From positions 11,324,698 through 11,388,697 of the forward strand of contig JAQFVV010006221.1 in assembly GCA_028023455.1 (NCBI GenBank): a stretch of DNA of 64,000 nt. Direction: 5' to 3'. This DNA comes from Epiperipatus broadwayi. Lineage: Eukaryota; Onychophora; Udeonychophora; Euonychophora; Peripatidae. A program made the translations under genes and the position numbers. The notes below the pieces were generated by a model. It was not told the origin of the DNA. It ran no database searches and saw only the letters and a list, made by a program, of their open reading frames with translations. Positions 11,411 to 25,120 of the stretch are shown one piece after another; position 1 is the stretch's first letter, and each line of letters starts with the position of its first letter.

Positions 11411-12430
11411 GAGTGGATCCAGATTGTTAATAATTCAATAAATGTTGAAATAAACTAATTGTATAACATAATAAACACACATACTAGATATATATATACT
11501 TTATACAACTTTATACATATTACCTTATATAATTTTCCATTCATTTTTAATTTATCAGTTATTAAATAAATTTATTGATGATTTATAAATATTCATACAA
11601 TTATCTATGTTATGCTTAATATAATTTGTTTAATATATTTGTTTTTGGATAATGAATGTAATGTAAAGATTTATATTTTTATAGCATCTATTTTATGTCC
11701 ATATGCTAAATAGTCAATGTATAAAGAAGATTAATCAATTCTTCTGTTAGTTGCATTATGTTCTTTGATTCTTTCATCTAACTATTTCCCTGTATGTCCA
11801 TAGTAAATCTTATTACAATAATTAATTTTATAGATAATTGCTTTTTTTTGTATGTATGTCATCTCTTATTTTATAATTATTGATTATAATATATTAATAA
11901 AAAACAAAAATTATATTTATAAAGATATAAATATTGGATGGTCAAATAATGAACAGTAAAAGTTTGAAAAAATTAATATGTAATTATAAAATAAGAGATG
12001 GCATAAAAATGGAATCATATATAAAATTAATTGTGGCAACTGTAGTATGTTTTACTATGGTCATACAAGGAAACAGGTGAAAGAATCAAAGAACATTATC
12101 AATGCAATTAATAGGAGAGATGATAAATCTGTTTTATACATTCACTATTTAGCATGTGGATATAATATAGATGCTATAAAAATATAAAATCTTTATATTA
12201 ACTTAAACATCAAAAAGAAGGCAAATAAATGAAGCAACTTATATTAGCCACAACATAGATAATAGTGTCAAAATTTATAAAACTTCAATAAATTTAGTGA
12301 ATAACTGGACAATTAAAAGTGAATGGAAAATTATATAATAATGTAGTATATGTAATGTTGTATAAAGTATACATATAATATCTATTCTGTGTATTTATTA
12401 TATAGTTGGTTTATTTTAACCTTTATTAAA
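11411..12430. mobile_element. Two GIY-YIG PLE ends placed head to head
   Basis: The left arm (about 11870 down to 11411) and the right arm (about 11980 to 12430) are imperfect inverted copies about 450 bp long. Each arm encodes the same decayed domain reading outward: NCGNCSMFYYGHTRKQVKE on the plus strand (12029 onward) and CNKIYYGHTGK then LDERIKEHN on the minus strand (about 11850-11740, with an in-frame stop). The YYGHTGK block and the following KEH fit the GIY-YIG fold used by PLEs. Both arms are 5'-truncated, and the head-to-head layout repeats that seen at 1-4290 for a different PLE lineage. Confidence 0.65.
12029..12190 (+). pseudogene. GIY-YIG endonuclease fragment of a PLE, right arm
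   Basis: The frame runs from CGNCSMFYYGHTRKQ to VLYIHYLACGYN without a stop. The YYGHT block corresponds to the second half of the GIY-YIG signature, and HYLACGYN corresponds to the downstream histidine block common in PLE endonucleases. RT sequence is absent. The left arm encodes the same domain with more damage. Confidence 0.6.
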
Positions 12431-12529
12431 TTTTTAACAATATGAATTGCTCTATCATAATTTTATTTTTATTCATATTTTTTTTACTTATCAATTATTA
12501 TTTTTACTATAAAACAACAGATGTCACTC

Positions 12530-12960
12530 TGTATGCAATAATATATCTTTAGCAACAAGAGAATGTACATGTAAGTGGAAAAATATGGGTGATTTAGTCT
12601 GTAAATTATGTAAGGAAGGAATAGAAAATATTAGGGATCTGTTAATTGAATGTAAATGCTTGAAAACAGAAAGGGCACATATAATGAAGTTATGAAAGAA
12701 TAAATATGAAAATAGTGATTATACAAAAAGTGGATTATTGATTTTTATACTGGGTTTGGGAAAAAATAAGGGGGATTTAGATATAAAGGCCATAGAGTTG
12801 ACAAAGATTATGTTGTGGAAATGGTATGGAGCAGAATATGGGAAAACTTAGACTGGGGAATGGAAAATAAAGTAGCTAACAGGTTTCTCTGGGCATAATT
12901 ATTGAGAGATTCTTGACTTGGTTTAAGGAGAAGCTACAGTACATCACATCACATCATCAT
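12530..12960 (+). pseudogene. LINE C-terminal end with Cys/His knuckle
   Basis: The plus-strand frame includes LVCKLCKEGIENIRDLLIEC, a C-x2-C-x(n)-C arrangement like the zinc-knuckle region after the RT of many non-LTR retrotransposons ('CxLCxExxET-xxHLLxxC'). It continues about 70 codons with one stop. The non-coding end near 12925-12960 (TTTAAGGAGAAGCTACAGTA then CATCA repeats) recurs at 15838-15873, suggesting a shared LINE 3' tail. The family could be I, Jockey or CR1-like and cannot be fixed by eye. Confidence 0.5.
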
Positions 12961-13711
12961 ATCAATAGTTAAAACATAATGTTCAACATTGAAAAGAACA
13001 TAAAATTATATGCTGAAAAAACTTTATATAAGTATATAAATATTATAATTACTGATGTATATTGATGATATATTATTTTTTATAAATAAATAAAAAATAG
13101 AATTCTTAATTAGGAAATATTACTTTATCATAGCTTATATTTTTAAATATACTGGAACTAAAAAAATCCAAAGAGTTAATTTTTAAATTTTAATAAATCA
13201 ATATATTTTTAATAAATTTTACAGTTATATTTTTTTATGTAAACTAACTAACTTTTAGTAATAAAATGTAAAGATCAATATTTCTTCTTTTTTCTATTTT
13301 CTGGCCCTTTTTTTTTTTATCTACACAACATTTTTTATAGATTCTTTCTTTTAAATAATCATTTTAAAACCAGTCATGTAAACATTTATTTTCAATAAGC
13401 AAATAAAAAACTGATGAGAATATTTAATCCACTTTCTAATAATGGGTACAAAGTCATTTTTGTTTATAAATAAAGTTTTTATTTACTCAAGTGTATGTAA
13501 TCTGTGTATTTCATTTTTTAAGATCGGTAATTTAAATATTGTTAAACAAAACTCTGATAATTGTATTGATGATTAAAACAATTAATGCACATACTTCTTT
13601 ACCTCTGTATAAATGGGTACCCAGAATTAATGGCCAACTGTTTGCAAAGCATTACTTAAAAGGTAAGTGCAAAACCACAAAAATATACGATTTCAGCTTA
13701 CAATGCTTTTC
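12961..13711. other. AT-rich intergenic stretch
   Basis: No recognisable feature apart from chance open frames. Confidence 0.5.
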
Positions 13712-13832
13712 AAAAGCAAAATGTTTAGTCATGTGTTGGTGGCCTAGTGGTTAGCATAGCTGCCTTCCAAGAAGCTGGCCCGGGTTTGCTTCCCGGTCAA
13801 TGCATTGACACATGAAAAAAAAGCAAAATGTT
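13712..13832 (+). mobile_element. tRNA-Gly(UCC)-like SINE with 14-bp target duplication
   Basis: Positions 13733-13804 are 72 nt and match a tRNA-Gly with anticodon TCC: A box TGGCCTAGTGG, anticodon arm CTGCCTTCCAAG and B box GGTTTGCTTCC. The acceptor stem pairs with several G-T wobbles. The tail TTGACACATG and a run of A follow. AAAAGCAAAATGTT occurs at 13712-13725 and again at 13819-13832. The exact duplication and poly-A show retroposition of a unit of about 93 bp that is little more than the tRNA itself. Confidence 0.85.
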
Positions 13833-13839
13833 CATTCTA

Positions 13840-14285
13840 CTCTAGCTCTGTTAGATATTGAAATTTTTGAGTAACCAATATATGTTACATTAATAGTTTA
13901 CTAAATCCCTATTTGTAAGCTAAATCTTGCTTGGGAATATGGGTAGGAAAGCAATGGATGTGTGAATTTAATAAGCACTATGTTTTGCATAAATAGTTTT
14001 CTTGATATATGTAACAATATAGTTGCATTAGTACAACACATACTTTGTAATTTAGTAAATATAATTTACCAGCCAATTATGTTTGTTCATGTTTAGAGTA
14101 ATTCAATATTTAATATGAAATCTATTAGTCCTTTTTCAAATCAATTGAATCTATTTAATTATATATAACACGACTTCTTAAAATGGATAACAAATTAACT
14201 AACATATTATTTAAATAAAACTTGTAGAACAATGATCATAATATAAGCGTACATCAATATTTAGTTATTTAATTATAATTAAGAA
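13840..14285. other. AT-rich intergenic stretch
   Basis: Nothing recognised. Confidence 0.5.
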
Positions 14286-14289
14286 AATT

Positions 14290-14720
14290 CTCACTTATAA
14301 ATAATTATCAAGACAAGTCCTGAACTAGTCCATGTTCTCCCTGTCTTTTTTCCTTCCAAATATCCATGCTTTTTAAGATCATCAATTAATCTTTTTCTTT
14401 TATCTATTTTCTTCATTATTTTGCAGTTCTTACAACACATTTTTTTTAGAATTCTTTTGCTTCTATATAGATTTTCAATCCATTTCTTCTTTCTTTTCAT
14501 AATTTCCCAAAATAATATTTTTTTAAGTAATTTGACATAAATATCTTTACTTTAGATCTTATTCTTTTCATTATTCTATTCCAAATTCCTATTTTTAAAG
14601 CTTCCAATTTTCTCTTCATTTTTTCTAATTATCAATGTTGCAGTTCCATATAAAATTACATACTTTAAACAAAATACTCTCATTATTCTCCTGTACTTTT
14701 TTTGCATTTCTTCATATATT
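14290..14720 (-). pseudogene. LINE C-terminal fragment (RTE/R4-like pattern)
   Basis: On the minus strand the first part reads YVILYGTATLIIRKNEEK, comparable to the 'ILLYGSETWTLxKxxEKxL' block after the RT of several LINE clades. After stops it continues with the 69-codon frame KWIENLYRSKRILKKMCCKN through DDLKKHGYLEGKKTGRTWTS, comparable to the 'RRLxWxGHVxR-x(n)-GRRGRGRPRxTW' end block. It is heavily substituted toward K, I and N and is non-functional. Confidence 0.45.
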
Positions 14721-14729
14721 CATACATAT

Positions 14730-14948
14730 TGCTTATAATAACTTCTCTCATATACATTTTAACTCAAAAACATTTTTTTAATAAAACTTCTTTATTTTCC
14801 TTACAGTTTCAACTGTTCAGCAGTCTTCATCAGAGCATTCTCAATTTCCTCTATCTTTCAAAAAAAAAAACTGTAAGGAAAATAAAGAAGTTTTATTAAA
14901 TTTTTTTTTGCATTAAAGTGTATATGAGAGAAATTATTATAAGCAATA
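14730..14948. repeat. Hairpin repeat family E, copy 1
   Basis: Arms of about 90 bp flank a short centre: CTTCTTTATTTTCCTTACAG on the left and its complement on the right, with outer blocks GCTTATAATAACTTCTCTCA and its partner. It matches the longer copy at 33705-33958. The left arm read on the minus strand contains CTCTGATGAAGACTGCTGAA then CAGTTGAAAC, a hammerhead-like arrangement. The right arm has lost this part. Confidence 0.7.
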
Positions 14949-14949
14949 T

Positions 14950-15837
14950 ATATTCAAACAAAATACTTAATAAATCTTTTTAAGATCTCATTTCAATGGT
15001 ACACAGAAGAATCTCCTTCCTTTATCAAAGCATGTTTAGTCAACACAATTCTTACTTTATTTATTAATACTTCCATCATCAGTTAAGCAACTTTATAAAT
15101 ATTTAAAAGCTTAACTTATTGTATGATTTTTTTATCAAATGATCACTCTTTTTTTTCTACCTTTGTTATGTTGTATTAGCATTTATGTTTATACTAAATT
15201 TTTTATTGCTATTCTTACTAATATATTATTCAGCTTATCCTTATAATCTACAAATACTTTCATATTTTCAGCAGTTTGATACAAATACTTCTATCTTCAA
15301 TGATAATTCTGTTCTTATTAAAACAACATTCAAAAGCTATATCTCTGATCTATAATTCCTTTTATGTCTATCTTTTTCACAACAATGACATTTAATCTTA
15401 CATATATATTCTGCTACAAATGCATAAAATTGCTAAATTTAAATACTAAAAGCCAGAATAATAAGATGCTAAATATGTAATTTAAAAACCAGCATGTGAT
15501 ATATAGGATACATTTCTGATTCATAAAATAATTTAGATAATCATTGCAAAACTAATTTTTTAAATGCTTTTATTTAATTTAGATATTATGTTTGTTCATT
15601 TATTTGTTTAGCTGTCTGGGTAAAATCTTTTAACTGATTTTTAACATACTTCTATAGAGTGGATTTTCTTAAAATTTAGTACACATGTTAGATATCAATG
15701 GCAATGCAATGTGAAACTGAAACACTTAAGGGTTTCCCAGCCAGTTGTCCACTCTAACACTGTTAGTAGACCAATTTTAAAACGTAATATCATTTTAGTT
15801 AATTTCAATGATGCTCACTAGATGGCAGTGTTTTTTC
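14950..15837. other. AT-rich stretch, weak decayed-coding signal
   Basis: On the minus strand near 15400-15280 a frame reads CHCCEKDRHKRNYRSE, vaguely like a zinc knuckle. It is short and followed by stops, so no gene is called. Otherwise no feature is visible. Confidence 0.35.
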
Positions 15838-15873
15838 ATTTAAGGAGAAGCCACAACACATCATCACATTATT
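15838..15873 (+). repeat. Isolated LINE 3' tail
   Basis: TTTAAGGAGAAGCCACAACA followed by CATCATCACATTA matches the tail after the LINE fragment at 12925-12960. It could mark a strongly 5'-truncated insertion. Confidence 0.35.
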
Positions 15874-15879
15874 GAATAT

Positions 15880-18265
15880 TTGCTAAAAAGCATTTATTGT
15901 TAATTAAAATAGAAAACAACAAATAAAGGATGAAACTTTTTTTATTATTATTATTTACTAACAATTGCCTTTTTTTAGATGTTGCCTTCATAAACAAAAA
16001 AATTGTAATTAATTTTAATGTGCCCAAAATTCATTTCAAAAACTATAAATATGTTAATATTGTTTGCATTCTTGTTTTCAAATTATATGAAAAGTTACAA
16101 AAAGTTTCTTGCAAACCCTAAATAGTAAAAAAAAATATATATTTTAAAAATATAAAAAATTATTTTATTCAATGGAATTAGTAACATGTTAAAACCAAAA
16201 ATTATTTTTGTCTTCCAACATATTTGGATTGGTATATTTAACTTTAAATAAAAGCATGGAGAATCTATAAATTAATTCACTTAATCATTATTTTTAAAAC
16301 TAGTGATTGAATTAATTAATTTATAGATATCATCTACTTTTATTTCAAATTAAATCTAACAATCCAAATTATGGTTGAAAATAATTTTTTTTTCTTTCAG
16401 AGCATTATTCATTCAATTAAATAAAAACATATTTTGTCAAATATTATATATATATATTATAACTATTTTGTTACTGAAGTTAGAAGAGAAATACTCATTT
16501 ATGAGTAATTGTTAACAATTTAATGATAATAATTAATCAAAAATGATTTTAAAAAAGTGATAAATTAATAGACAAGAAAAATTTGATCCAAAAATATATA
16601 AAAAATTGGAATAATTTGAATTATAATGGATCAACAGATTTGGAAAATTTACTTAAAACTTGGTTATTTTTTAGCCAGCACTTACAGCGGTAACTCAAAA
16701 TAATAAGTTGCATTTGTACTAACTGAAGAGGCTTTGTGTCAAATGCATTATGAAAACCATTAATATGTTTTTTGTCAGTGGCTGCTTGTTCATATATGTA
16801 ACATGTAAGAATGTTTTAATTATTAATGTGAATGTTATCATGATGTTAAATAAAATCTTTTTTTTCATCATTCAATAAAAATATACAATATGCTTTTACG
16901 ATGTAATTTCATTTCAATTATCTATCTTATATAAATTATATTAACTACTAATCAATTATTTGCAGATGTATTTTTTTTTTATTAATTAATTCTGAACTAA
17001 TAAATTAAATCCAGTAATAAACTTACTTTCATTGTGGGTTTTTTTAAATTCCAAATGAAGTTTATAATTTTCTTTTGATCTATATTTGACTTTAATTTTA
17101 AATCCATCAAGAAAATGAAATTTCATTTTTAACAGCAGAATTAAGTTTATAACTGCAGGTAAATAGGTAATTAAAGCTTCTATCATTTTAAAACGTGCAA
17201 TAGTACTTTCAAATCCTGTTCATTTTAATACAAAAAAAAACCACTTTATTTAAAATATTCACATAATTATTTGTTTTAATTATTGCAAGTTTATTAAAGA
17301 TTTAATCCTCTTTTTTAATTAATATTCTTAATTATGAATAATTTAAAGATCACACTTTTTTTAACCAGGAAGGCATAGTTATACTTAGTCAGGTCTAATT
17401 AGATCAGAAATATTTGTTGATATTCTGCATAGAACAACAATTCTTAACACTCCAGCAATAGCAGACAGACAACAGCAGATATTCTTAAGATCCAAAACAC
17501 TTCATCTTTCTTAATACTTAAAATAAATATCCTACATTAAATTAATCCAATATTTTAGTTATTTGTATTGAGTAGTAAAATTACAAACTCAACTGTTCCC
17601 TGATATAATACAGAGTAATTATTTTGGAATGATTACTGGTAAAAACAAATAATGTTCTGATGTTTAGAAAACAAAATGATTTAAATGACATAAAAATATT
17701 GACATACTGTATAATAAATTTGATTTTTCATAATGGCAACATAGAATTTGATAAATAATTTATTAACAAAAAGTAATTTAAGCACAACAAGACTGGTAAA
17801 CGCATTTTACGGAAATGGTTACACTCACATAATTGTCTTAGATATTCTATAATAATCTAATTGAGTTAAAATTTTAAAATAAAATAATTTTGGGTATGTC
17901 ACAAAATATAATTTGATTTGGGAATGTTTTTTTATGTAACTGACTGTAGCTAATTAAATTACTTATTCAGTGTTGGTCAGTAAATAAGTAGCTATATATT
18001 TTTTTTAGGTGAAAGAAAAATAAGATTAGAAAATTATTAATACTGATGCTGTGGCAATCAACAAACTTAGTTACTAATGTCTTCTTCACTATTCTTCTGT
18101 GAAGGAGTTTTGGAACATTTTTCGCCCACTGTCACACATATAAAGATTGTTTTAATTACAAAAACATAAATATATCTCAATTGTATTCTTATATGTTAGA
18201 ATCCAATTGTAAGAGACTTATATAGTAAAAAATTTTATTTGCTTGATCAAAAGACAATAACAAGC
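15880..18265. other. AT-rich intergenic stretch
   Basis: No recognisable gene or RNA. Homopolymers and chance frames only. Confidence 0.5.
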
Positions 18266-18274
18266 ATATGAGAC

Positions 18275-20130
<1,856 letters not shown>

Positions 20131-20132
20131 TC

Positions 20133-20202
20133 CTTTAATATATATATATATATATATTAAAGTATAACAAAATTTAATATATATATATATATATATTAAA
20201 TA
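20133..20202. repeat. Paired TA-rich palindromes
   Basis: Two almost identical palindromes of the form TTTAATATATA...TATATTAAA occur at about 20133-20160 and 20175-20201, separated by about 15 bp. Confidence 0.75.
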
Positions 20203-20250
20203 AAACAAAATAATATATCATGTGTCTTAACTTGATAAGCTTGTATTACA

Positions 20251-20440
20251 AAATGAAATAATGAGCATGCTAATAGCTCTAAACAAGCTTTATCAATAAA
20301 TGCCTTACTGAGGAGAGCCATTAGCTCAAAACCGGTTTGGGGATGGGGGTAATTCTAGTTAGAGATTTTGAATGCTTTCTCTTGCAGCATTTATTAATAA
20401 AGCTTTTTTAAAACTATTAGCATGCTCATTATTTTATTAT
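20251..20440. repeat. Foldback element, family D
   Basis: The ends pair over about 45 bp: AATGAGCATGCTAATAGCTC and AAGCTTTATCAATAAATGC on the left, and their complements on the right (CATTTATTAATAAAGC to AGCATGCTCATTATTT). The centre carries a hammerhead-like motif at 20303-20342. A truncated related piece is at 24628-24735. Confidence 0.7.
20303..20342 (+). ncRNA. Hammerhead ribozyme-like motif, family D (one core change)
   Basis: Stem I CCTTA pairs with TGGGG through two G-T wobbles. The core 5' half CTGAGGA is intact (position 7 is variable in hammerheads). Stem II is a perfect 4-bp GAGC/GCTC. The 3' core reads AAAA where GAAA is expected, then CCGG and a GUU triplet. The G12-to-A change should inactivate it. 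The layout matches families B and C. Confidence 0.5.
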
Positions 20441-20449
20441 ATATATATA

Positions 20450-23155
20450 TATAATTTATTCTGCTTGATCATTGAATGTTGCATATTCCAGAATGATATC
20501 CTGACAATATGTCTCATGATGTCATATCTTTGATTCATGGAGGCAAGACATAAAGCATTTTTAATTAAGTTTATTCAATATTAAGAAATTAGCAACCATG
20601 ATGTGACCATAGTTTTAAGATGTTGGCAATAGCCTTTACAGTAATTTTTCTATATGGAAGCAATTTTTTAATTTAAATCCACAAAGTCTTGCAGTATATT
20701 GGGTGTGGTATACCAGTAGTCAAGAGATTATTTGTAATACCCTAAGCAGTAATCTGCTTCATATCCTGAACGAATTGTACAATAAAGTAAATTGGCTATT
20801 GTCATTCAAGTAATAAAATAGTTTTATTAAAATTATTATATATTAGTAAAGTAAGAGCATTATTTCAAACTGTTCTTTGCTCCGTATTGTGTATATTTTT
20901 TTATAATATACATATAAATATCAGAACTATTGAGAAATCTATAAATAAATGCTGTGTAATTATTTTTTATTGATAAGATCATTTGGATTTTTGAGTTTTA
21001 TTGATAAAGAAGCTATAATAAAAATAAAACAAATGACCAATTTAAATGCAAAAATTGAATCCAGTAATCAGTACTTCGATAGTAGTTATTATGACAAAAT
21101 GATCGACAAAAAAAAAGCATATCGAATTCAGTTGAGATAACTATTTAAAGAATTTGTGTAATAGTTCAAAAGAAATATGAAATATTGTTAAATTATCTAA
21201 AAGCAATATTTTCATTTAAAACATTTGGTTTGATTCATATTCTGATTCACAATAAAAAAGTGAACTGCGTCCCCTCTCAAATTTAACTCGTACCTGGTCA
21301 ACTAAGTAAAAAAAAAAGTATAATAATAATGCAAGTTGTAGACAAATCATGTGGTTAAGAATCACGTGATATTTAGCGTAAGCATGGTTTAACTTTTTTT
21401 TTTAACATTTTTAAATATATTCATAGTGGATCTGTGATAATAACGATAATTAACTTTTAACATTATGGCAGATATTTGTGGAATAAATAGCAATAGCAAA
21501 TTTATTTTTTATTTTATTATAATATCCGTAAATACAGTAATTACCTCACATGTAAATTTACAATATTTTTTATGAAAAATTCATAAATACTAAAAAAAGG
21601 AATTATTCTCAATAACAAGGGTTTTTCTCTATTTGCTCTATTTTCTTTATATATACACTACGCACGTATAGCTTGCATGCGTAAATAAAATCACACATAG
21701 GCATATATGTTTTTTTTTTTTAAAAAAAAAGAGTTGGGATATTTATAATAATGATATCACAAAAGCCAGAGAGAGAGAGAGAGAAATATAAAAAAGAACA
21801 ACTATACTTGGTGCAGTTTAAACCTGAGATGCGTTAAATATATATAATTTATAATATAATGGTTATCTTTAACTTATGGTACACAACTTATTTAAATTAT
21901 TATAAACTAAAAATGTAAAATACACAAGTTAGTTTCTAAACTAAACACATAAAAAAAATAGATCGTGCTGCGTTGCCTATCTTTAAAACGTTGCGTTCAA
22001 AATGGGAAAAATTGAACAATTTACGGCCAAAAAAAATTAATATTAAATTTTTTTAAAGTCTATCAACTTATTTATTTACTTTTTGATGTATATATTCTGT
22101 GTGCTTAAACGTCATTATTACTAAAATTAATAAATGTATTATGATACTAACGGCTTCCCAATTGTAATATTGTGGAAACTTATGCTATATACATAATATT
22201 TGATGATTTCTAAGCTTTTTAAGTAAAATATTAATAATATATTAAAATTTAAGTATTTATCCTCAACTTAAATAAATTTCTAATATTTATTAGAAGTAAA
22301 AAAGTTACTTACCCAATTCTTTGTGCGCTAAACTAAACTTGCGAAGTGTCAACTCTTTTAGTTAGTACAGAATCCAAAAACCTACACTATAATATAATAA
22401 TAAACCCCCAGGTGGCAAATTATGAAAACAGCCTATTATTAAAAAAAAAACTAGCCAAGTTCTTTAAAAAAAAAATTAAGACGAAAAAAACATTATTTCA
22501 AACTTAAAATTTTAAATCAAAAAGTATATATTCAGAATCAATAATTTTATATTTGTGATTCCATTTATAAAAAATTAGAAATAGCAATAATATATATATA
22601 GTCTTAAAAATATAAATAAGAATACATTTAAAAAAACCAGCTGATATAAAAATGATAAATAATTGCAAGATTGAAAACGCAGTATTGACCAATATTTATA
22701 TACACTTATTAAATAACCTCCACCTCCACACATTCTTTTGAAATCATATCACATGACTAAAGATATAATAAAGACAAATGACCCCAAGATACATTTCATG
22801 CTACTAATGAACAAGTAGTTGGTTCATTATCTGTTGTTGATTAGCCAATGCCTTATTTTAATTCTTTACGAAGATCATTTGCTATGGTGTGAGAACTCTA
22901 GTAAAATCACTAGATAGATCTCATATACAAGTAATTTTCTTCTAGAGGAAATAAACTCTTTAAAGTATAATGATAGACATCAGTATTTTTATTAATAGAC
23001 TAATATTATAAACAAATGAGCATCATTAATTTTAACAATCATTTTCCTACTACAGAAAATAAGGCAAGGTTACTGTTTACATCTTCAGGAACATTCTTTT
23101 ATGAACTTGAATCATAGAAATGATTGATGCTTATATATATAAATATTGTAATACT
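20450..23155. other. AT-rich intergenic stretch
   Basis: Holds homopolymers, an (AG)n run near 21771-21785 and a T12/A10 palindrome near 21710-21732. No gene recognised. Confidence 0.5.
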
Positions 23156-23162
23156 ATTTTTT

Positions 23163-23365
23163 AATGAATCTTGAATGTGTGGAGTTATCTATTTAAATCA
23201 ACTTAATTAGAAAGTACTTAATCTAGAACAACTGCTCCAGGCCAAGAATCAAAGTAAACTGACAGATTGATGCATCAGTTTACTTTGACTCTTGGCCTGT
23301 GGCAGTTAAATGCTTTCTAATTAAGTTGATTTAAATTGATAACTCCATACATTCAAGATTGATAT
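23163..23365. repeat. Hairpin repeat (MITE-like)
   Basis: Long arms of about 95 bp pair almost perfectly: AATCTTGAATGTGTGGAGTTA, AAATCAACTTAATTAGAAAG and AGTAAACTGA on the left, with their complements on the right. The loop is about 15 bp. A TA-rich run follows. No coding content, so a MITE or foldback element is likely. Confidence 0.75.
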
Positions 23366-23636
23366 ATATATATATATATATATATCAATATATATATGAA
23401 TATATGAAGATATAAAGAGAGACGTGTGCTGGTATATATATCTTATATATTACCAGCACACTATACTACTAAATATAATCAAGGTAAAATTAAATACCTA
23501 TAAAAAAATATCAACAAAATTAAAATTTTTCTCACCTCATGAACATGATTTTACCTATGAGATAAAAAAATCCACTCAAGTGAAAACTATAAACACAAAT
23601 GGCATATATATATACTTCCTTATAGATATAATTAGA

Positions 23637-23848
23637 GGGATTTGAACTTGGGATTTTCAGTCTATTCATCCACTCCATTTCAAGCAACCAATACCCATAA
23701 CAACATACATGTGAAAAAGATACATGATTCCCAAAATACATATGTCATGCAGCTCTGTATTTTGTGTGGTCATGGTTACCAGTTGCTTGAGATGAAGTGG
23801 AGGATGACTAGACTAAAAATTCTGAGTTCAAATTCCTCTAATTTCATA
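23637..23848. repeat. Foldback family A, centre-deleted copy
   Basis: The ends GGATTTGAACTTGGGATTTT and AAAATTCTGAGTTCAAATTCC are imperfect complements, as are CATCCACTCCATTTCAAGC and the facing GCTTGAGATGAAGTGGA. They match the outer ends of the family A loci at 30366-30880 and 24230-24300. AGTTCAAATTCC resembles a Pol III B box. The hammerhead-bearing centre is absent. Confidence 0.6.
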
Positions 23849-23959
23849 TATAAAGAAATGTTCACTATATTATAACTAAGTATAAATTCGGCCCGTTTCT
23901 CTACTATTAATATATATGGATACATAATGGACTGATAATATAAGGGATTAGACTGATGT

Positions 23960-24300
23960 AATATTTACATGAGTATGATTACAATATCAAATCCAATAAG
24001 GGATTGAGCATTCCATCATTGAATTTTCAATGCAATGAATGGTCAAATAATTGAAAAGTTGAACAGATTGAAGCCTATCCATTAAAGTTTGAGGAATTGC
24101 TAAGTAATATACACCAAGCAATGATTATATATGTGTGTGGGAGATTGTGATCTGCTCCAACTGATGAGTGCTGATTCTGCATGAAATATGTATATTGGGG
24201 ATCACGTATCTTTCTCACATGTGTGTGATCATGTAGTATCAGTTGCTTGAAATGGAGTGGAGGATGACTAGATTAAAAATTCTGAGTTCTCTAATTATAT
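23960..24300 (+). repeat. Family A unit with hammerhead-like motif
   Basis: This unit starts with the block around AGGGATTGAGCATTCCATC, continues through GAAGCCTATCCATTAAAGT, and includes a hammerhead-like motif (24148-24204). It ends with AGTTGCTTGAAATGGAGTGG and TTCTGAGTTC. The same order occurs at 30550-30870, 41740-42040 and 58510-58805. Confidence 0.7.
24148..24204 (+). ncRNA. Hammerhead ribozyme-like motif, family A, intact core
   Basis: Outer stem I TGATC (24148-24152) pairs with GATCA (24200-24204), and inner stem I CCAA pairs with TTGG (24195-24198), separated by an internal loop. The core is CTGATGA (24161-24167) and GAAA (24183-24186). Stem II GTGC pairs with GCAT (one G-U). Stem III is minimal, AT/AT closing a 4-nt loop. 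The triplet is AUA with the cut predicted after 24194. Very short stem III is known from type I hammerheads in animal retroelements. Confidence 0.65.
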
Positions 24301-24627
24301 ATAACTATCCGTTATTCACAATTCAAAAGCAATTCTAATTAATCTTTTTTTTTACAGTCGATTAATCTTAACATTAAAAGAATTTATAAGACCTTTTTTA
24401 TTAGTACTTGAAAATCCTAATTATCTTGATGAGAACTGTTTTTAATGTTAAGGTGATTGCCATTGAATTTTGGGTAATATATATTTGCTGTTTTCGTTTG
24501 TATTTTTTATTTCAGAATGTCTATTTGTCTAATAGACGAAACCATGGTCATAAAATAAATAAATTTTATACATTTTGATTTTGTTAGCACTTTTATTTCC
24601 TTTTAATTATTTGATATATATATATCC

Positions 24628-24735
24628 AACTGGTCTGGAGGTAGGGAGGAATGATAGAGATTTTGAATTCTATCTCGGCACTTATGTAAACAAAGCTTGT
24701 TTAGAGCTATTGGTAAAGCTCCATCTAGTGATCAT
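24628..24735 (+). repeat. Truncated hammerhead-bearing foldback piece
   Basis: AACTGGTCTGGAGGTAGGGA resembles the 3' half of the family B and D hammerhead region, followed by GTAAACAAAGCTTGTTTAGAGC, a small palindrome like the arms of family D. The 5' half of any ribozyme is missing. Confidence 0.4.
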
Positions 24736-24824
24736 AAAATGTAAGCTTAAAAGCAAGTTATGAAATTTATAATTTGTTTTAATTATTATATATATATATA
24801 TAAAACAAGAAGAGATTGAAAATG

Positions 24825-25120
24825 CAATATATGGGTAAGAGAACAAACAGGTGTTACTGGCCTCATTGAAAAAATTAAAAGACTGAAGTGGAGTTGGGCT
24901 CAGAATATTGTTAGAGGAGATGATAATAGATGGGCAACTGAAATCTTAAACTGGATTCCAAGAGATTGTAAAAGACCAGAAAGAGACCACATATGAGATG
25001 GATGGATGAAATAATAAAGTGTGCAGGGGTGATGTGGAGAGAAGCTAAAAATTGGAGAAGATGAATTGAACTTAGAGAGACCTCCATCCTGTAGTGGATT
25101 GATAATGGTTGTTGATGATA
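24825..25120 (+). pseudogene. LINE 3' end, RTE-like
   Basis: The plus strand reads EKIKRLKWSWAQNIVRGDDN and WATEILNWIPRD, then after a frame change MRWMDEIIKCAGVMWREAKN. This is the well-known C-terminal pattern of RTE-type and related LINEs ('KRPRGRPxxRWxDDI-x(n)-AGxxWxxxAxDRxxWR'). No RT core is present upstream, so the insertion is 5'-truncated. Stops and frameshifts make it inactive. Confidence 0.6.

Noticed and set aside
13733-13804. Possible functional tRNA-Gly(UCC) gene
   Set aside because: An exact 14-bp target duplication, poly-A tail and weakened acceptor pairing indicate a retroposed SINE copy.
15280-15400. Possible zinc knuckle (CHCCEKDRHKRNYR) on the minus strand
   Set aside because: Very short, last ligand missing, followed by stops; could be chance.
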